A DNA stretch of 36,876 nt from a virus. Shown here in pieces: positions 35,271 through 36,876 of the stretch (position 1 is the stretch's first letter; every line of letters starts with the position of its first letter). A program made the position numbers and the translations under genes. Under the pieces are notes generated by a model. That model was not told where the DNA came from, ran no database searches, and worked only from the letters and a program-made list of their open reading frames with translations. The stretch lies in IMG/VR virus record IMGVR_UViG_3300032334_001337, positions 1-36,876 of that record; one strand, given 5' to 3'.

Positions 35271-36002
35271 TTATGCTGCAACTTTATTCTTTTGATTGTA
35301 TCCAGCATGGAGACCTTTTGCCCTTCGTTGTCTAATAGCGGCACCTAATGCACTGCCTTTAGGTTGTGTTCCATGCACAAGTAGGGCGAATGGTTTATCA
35401 CCAAAACAGTGACTATCATCATGATCTACACTTAACCCCAGCGATTCTGCCTCTTGTTCATCAGCAACCACTACAGAATAGCGTTGGAATGTATCAATTA
35501 GGTGATCGAATTTGCCACCCTTAGATGCAGTGATGTAGAAGTTTTCTGGCAGTTTCAAGTATAAAAACAGTTGCAAACTTTTGGTGTAAGCGTAAAACTT
35601 AAGGTCAGGATTGCGCTGTGCAACTTGAATCCAAGCATCGAGATAAACACCAGAGAAAAAGTCACCAGACTCGTGAATTCTCACAAGTTTAGTATTTTTA
35701 GTGCGGTTAAGTTGAATGGAATTGTGAATCAAATCGACCACAGATCCATCTTGAATAGCATTAACAATCATTGAAAGATTGTCTGCCCGATTGTTAAAAA
35801 CCTGATCATATTGCACCTCTGAAGATGCAGCGAAACAACGGAAGATAGTTTCCTTACTATCAACAATCGAACGCTTGCCATTGTTATTAACAACGGCGAA
35901 ACTTTTACAATGAAGCGCACCGGGGCAAGTTTTACCGGCCGGCAGACTAAAAACTAGGGTGCCTTTAGAGAGTTTGGCGTTACCCTTAGAGAAGTGAAGC
36001 AT
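35271..36002 (-). CDS. Gp88-like phage protein with conserved Cys motif
   Basis: 243 residues. The N-terminal LSKGTLVFSLPAGKTCPGAL then HCKSF and a later FRCFAAS give the Cys pattern CPGA-x2-C ... C. A central VRIHESGDFFSGVYLDAWIQ and PDLKFYAYTKSLQLF follow, then FDHLIDTF, SVDHDDSHCFGDKPFALLVH and GTQPKGSALG near the end. This arrangement is that of the gene-product-88 family (PF17338) of mycobacteriophages and other phages and plasmids, whose function is not established. Four or more conserved Cys could bind a metal or iron-sulfur cluster. It is monocistronic between a weak promoter and a strong terminator, and it lacks a Shine-Dalgarno. G/C content exceeds that of the phage structural genes. 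Confidence 0.72.
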   Translation of the reverse strand: MLHFSKGNAKLSKGTLVFSLPAGKTCPGALHCKSFAVVNNNGKRSIVDSKETIFRCFAASSEVQYDQVFNNRADNLSMIVNAIQDGSVVDLIHNSIQLNRTKNTKLVRIHESGDFFSGVYLDAWIQVAQRNPDLKFYAYTKSLQLFLYLKLPENFYITASKGGKFDHLIDTFQRYSVVVADEQEAESLGLSVDHDDSHCFGDKPFALLVHGTQPKGSALGAAIRQRRAKGLHAGYNQKNKVAA

Positions 36003-36033
36003 AGCGGTGTCCGGGTGTGGTGGGGACTCCCAT

Positions 36034-36042
36034 AGAATAGCA
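36034..36042 (-). promoter_or_regulatory. Possible extended -10 for the gp88-like gene
   Basis: Minus strand TGC-TATTCT (36034-36042) fits an extended -10 (TGn plus 4 of 6 bases). It would give a leader of about 25 bases to the ATG at 36002 and lies just beyond the hairpin that ends the next unit upstream. No -35 is apparent. Confidence 0.35.
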
Positions 36043-36044
36043 CG

Positions 36045-36068
36045 GAAGGGGGGGGGATTGCTCCCCCC
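36045..36068 (-). terminator. Terminator-like hairpin after the 157-aa gene
   Basis: Minus strand: G6 stem, loop AGCAAT, C6 stem, 25 bases after the stop at 36093. The loop region again contains GCAATC. The tract after the stem is CCTTCC, not U-rich, so termination may be weak. Confidence 0.55.
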
Positions 36069-36092
36069 GACTGATCAGTGTTGCTTATGCAA

Positions 36093-36566
36093 TCACTTCC
36101 ACAAACCTTCTTTAACTAATTGCATCACAAGTGCGTTAGCAATCTTACCACAATGGGGGCAAATTGTAGCGTACTTAATTTCACTTTTTAGAGCATAATA
36201 GTTGCTAGAACGATTATGACCAAACTTAAAACGATAGATTGCACTAACTGTTTTAAGAAGTTGGCGCTTCTCAATGTCACCTTTAACCCAACGATAAGCG
36301 GCGTTAAAAGGTAAAAAATCAGCGTAACCTTTACGGCAATACTCTAACAAATTGACAACCTTTTTGGCAATTTCATCACCTAATTGTGGGGTCAATTCTG
36401 CCAGAACAATCTCATTAAAGGAAAGAAGTTGGGGAGGTTCATTGTTAGCAACTGGAGCAGGTTGCACCGTTACTTCACTCAAACCAAGCAGAAAGTTGCC
36501 AATCTCAGTATAAGAACCGTTGACGGTAACAGTGTTGCCGTTGTTGGTGATTGTGAGAGTTTGCAT
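36093..36566 (-). CDS. Hypothetical protein with C-terminal CxxC, 157 aa
   Basis: Starts MQTLTITNNGNTVTVNGSYT, continues EIGNFLLGLSEV, then a helical core (VVNLLEYCRKGYADFLPFNA, then YRWVKGDIEKRQLLKTVSAI). Near the end is a TICPHCGKIANAL segment with one CxxC, possibly half of a zinc site. The frame extends upstream to 36755 from a GTG, but that extension reads as low-quality protein and lacks a ribosome site, so the ATG at 36566 is preferred. The leader is ACCACCACAAGATC, resembling those of the two other right-hand genes. It follows its own promoter and precedes a terminator-like hairpin. I do not recognise the family. Confidence 0.6.
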   Translation of the reverse strand: MQTLTITNNGNTVTVNGSYTEIGNFLLGLSEVTVQPAPVANNEPPQLLSFNEIVLAELTPQLGDEIAKKVVNLLEYCRKGYADFLPFNAAYRWVKGDIEKRQLLKTVSAIYRFKFGHNRSSNYYALKSEIKYATICPHCGKIANALVMQLVKEGLWK

Positions 36567-36697
36567 GATCTTGTGGTGGTGGGCGGCGTCAGTGGTGCGC
36601 CGTTGGTGAAAGTATGCCCCATCAGAACCGACCAGATCCAGCGGCCTTGTGCCACTTGTGAAACTGGTTTTTGGTGGCGGTTTTTGATCGGTGCCAT
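36479..36697 (-). CDS. Possible small upstream overlapping ORF, 72 aa
   Basis: Starts MAPIKNRHQKPVSQVAQGRW with AGGA six bases before the ATG, the only clear Shine-Dalgarno in the right-hand region. It runs into the 157-residue gene in another frame; its C-terminal half is probably a shadow. It could be a leader peptide, a frameshifted gene fragment, or chance. Confidence 0.2.
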   Translation of the reverse strand: MAPIKNRHQKPVSQVAQGRWIWSVLMGHTFTNGAPLTPPTTTRSCKLSQSPTTATLLPSTVLILRLATFCLV

Positions 36698-36781
36698 GGT
36701 ATCCTAAGGGGACAATCGAAACCAACGGGGGAAGGGTATCCCTACTGAACAACACATCGCCACTCCCCCTGCCATAAAATA

Positions 36782-36790
36782 ATTATAACA
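36782..36790 (-). promoter_or_regulatory. Extended -10 promoter at the start of the 157-aa unit
   Basis: Minus strand TGT-TATAAT (36782-36790), a perfect -10 with an extended TGn. No good -35; that position falls in the terminator next to it. The expected start is near 36775, giving a leader of about 209 bases to 36566 or 78 to 36697. Confidence 0.5.
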
Positions 36791-36796
36791 ATATAT

Positions 36797-36830
36797 TAAG
36801 AAAAGTGGATCAGGCACCACCCTGACCCAC
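36797..36830 (-). terminator. Intrinsic terminator at the right edge
   Basis: Minus strand: 10-bp stem GTGGGTCAGG/CCTGATCCAC (one G-U), loop GTGGTG, followed by TTTTCTT. It ends an unseen unit off the right edge and lies directly before the -10 at 36782. Beyond it, 36831-36876 holds nothing recognisable. Confidence 0.7.
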
Positions 36831-36876
36831 GCTAACCCACTCACCTACGCTATGATTATCTGTTCTCTTACGCGCA

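Noticed and set aside
36567-36755. Upstream extension of the 157-residue gene from a GTG, giving 220 residues
   Set aside because: The added part has no ribosome site and reads as unstructured residues; the ATG at 36566 begins a normal-looking protein.

Overview
The window is most likely a genome segment of a T4-like cyanophage (a myovirus of marine or freshwater picocyanobacteria). All credible genes read leftward (minus strand). Reading in the direction of transcription from about 31.7 kb, the gene order is 25 - 6 - 7-like - 8 - giant DUF4815-type protein - two small genes - 13 - 14 - 15 - 16, which is the T4 baseplate/neck/terminase order. A phage-encoded S-adenosylmethionine decarboxylase (speD) sits beside it. 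DNA composition is AT-rich up to about 34.4 kb.

Layout, left to right. 1-4.4 kb: a structural protein cut by the left edge (no stop in the window) and a lysine-rich mosaic protein of cyanophage-type modules. 4.4-7.9 kb: terminase small subunit gp16, tail sheath stabiliser gp15, and neck proteins gp14 and gp13. 7.9-8.3 kb: two tiny overlapping genes. 8.3-31.7 kb: baseplate module with a 2493-residue and a 3995-residue protein plus gp8, gp6 and gp25. 31.7-34.3 kb: small cyanophage genes, speD, three very small genes, a GT-A-type glycosyltransferase-like gene and an AbrB-like small DNA-binding protein. 34.4-36.9 kb: a compositionally different, G/C-richer stretch of monocistronic units with strong terminators and repeated non-coding motifs.

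Regulation is partly readable. Four matches to the T4/cyanophage late-promoter motif NATAAATA lie 20-24 bases before genes 13, 8, 25 and speD. Three of them overlap the stop codon of the preceding gene. In contrast, the glycosyltransferase-like gene has a near-consensus sigma70 promoter (TTGACA-17-TATGAT) and the AbrB-like gene has a weaker one, so the right part of the phage-type DNA looks early and the left part late.

Baseplate and neck proteins share recurring modules. A Gly-x-Gly-Tyr repeat occurs in gp14, gp8, the gp7-like protein and the DUF4815-type protein, and a second 'x-E-x-I-x-Y ... RG ... H' module occurs in the two giants. The most unfamiliar DNA is 34.4-36.9 kb. It has a family of terminators sharing a CAATC loop, a six-copy AAGTRTRA array, a 20-base direct repeat, and three genes without Shine-Dalgarno sites that share an ACCAC-rich leader. 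Whether this is an accessory island or an assembly junction cannot be settled from the sequence alone.
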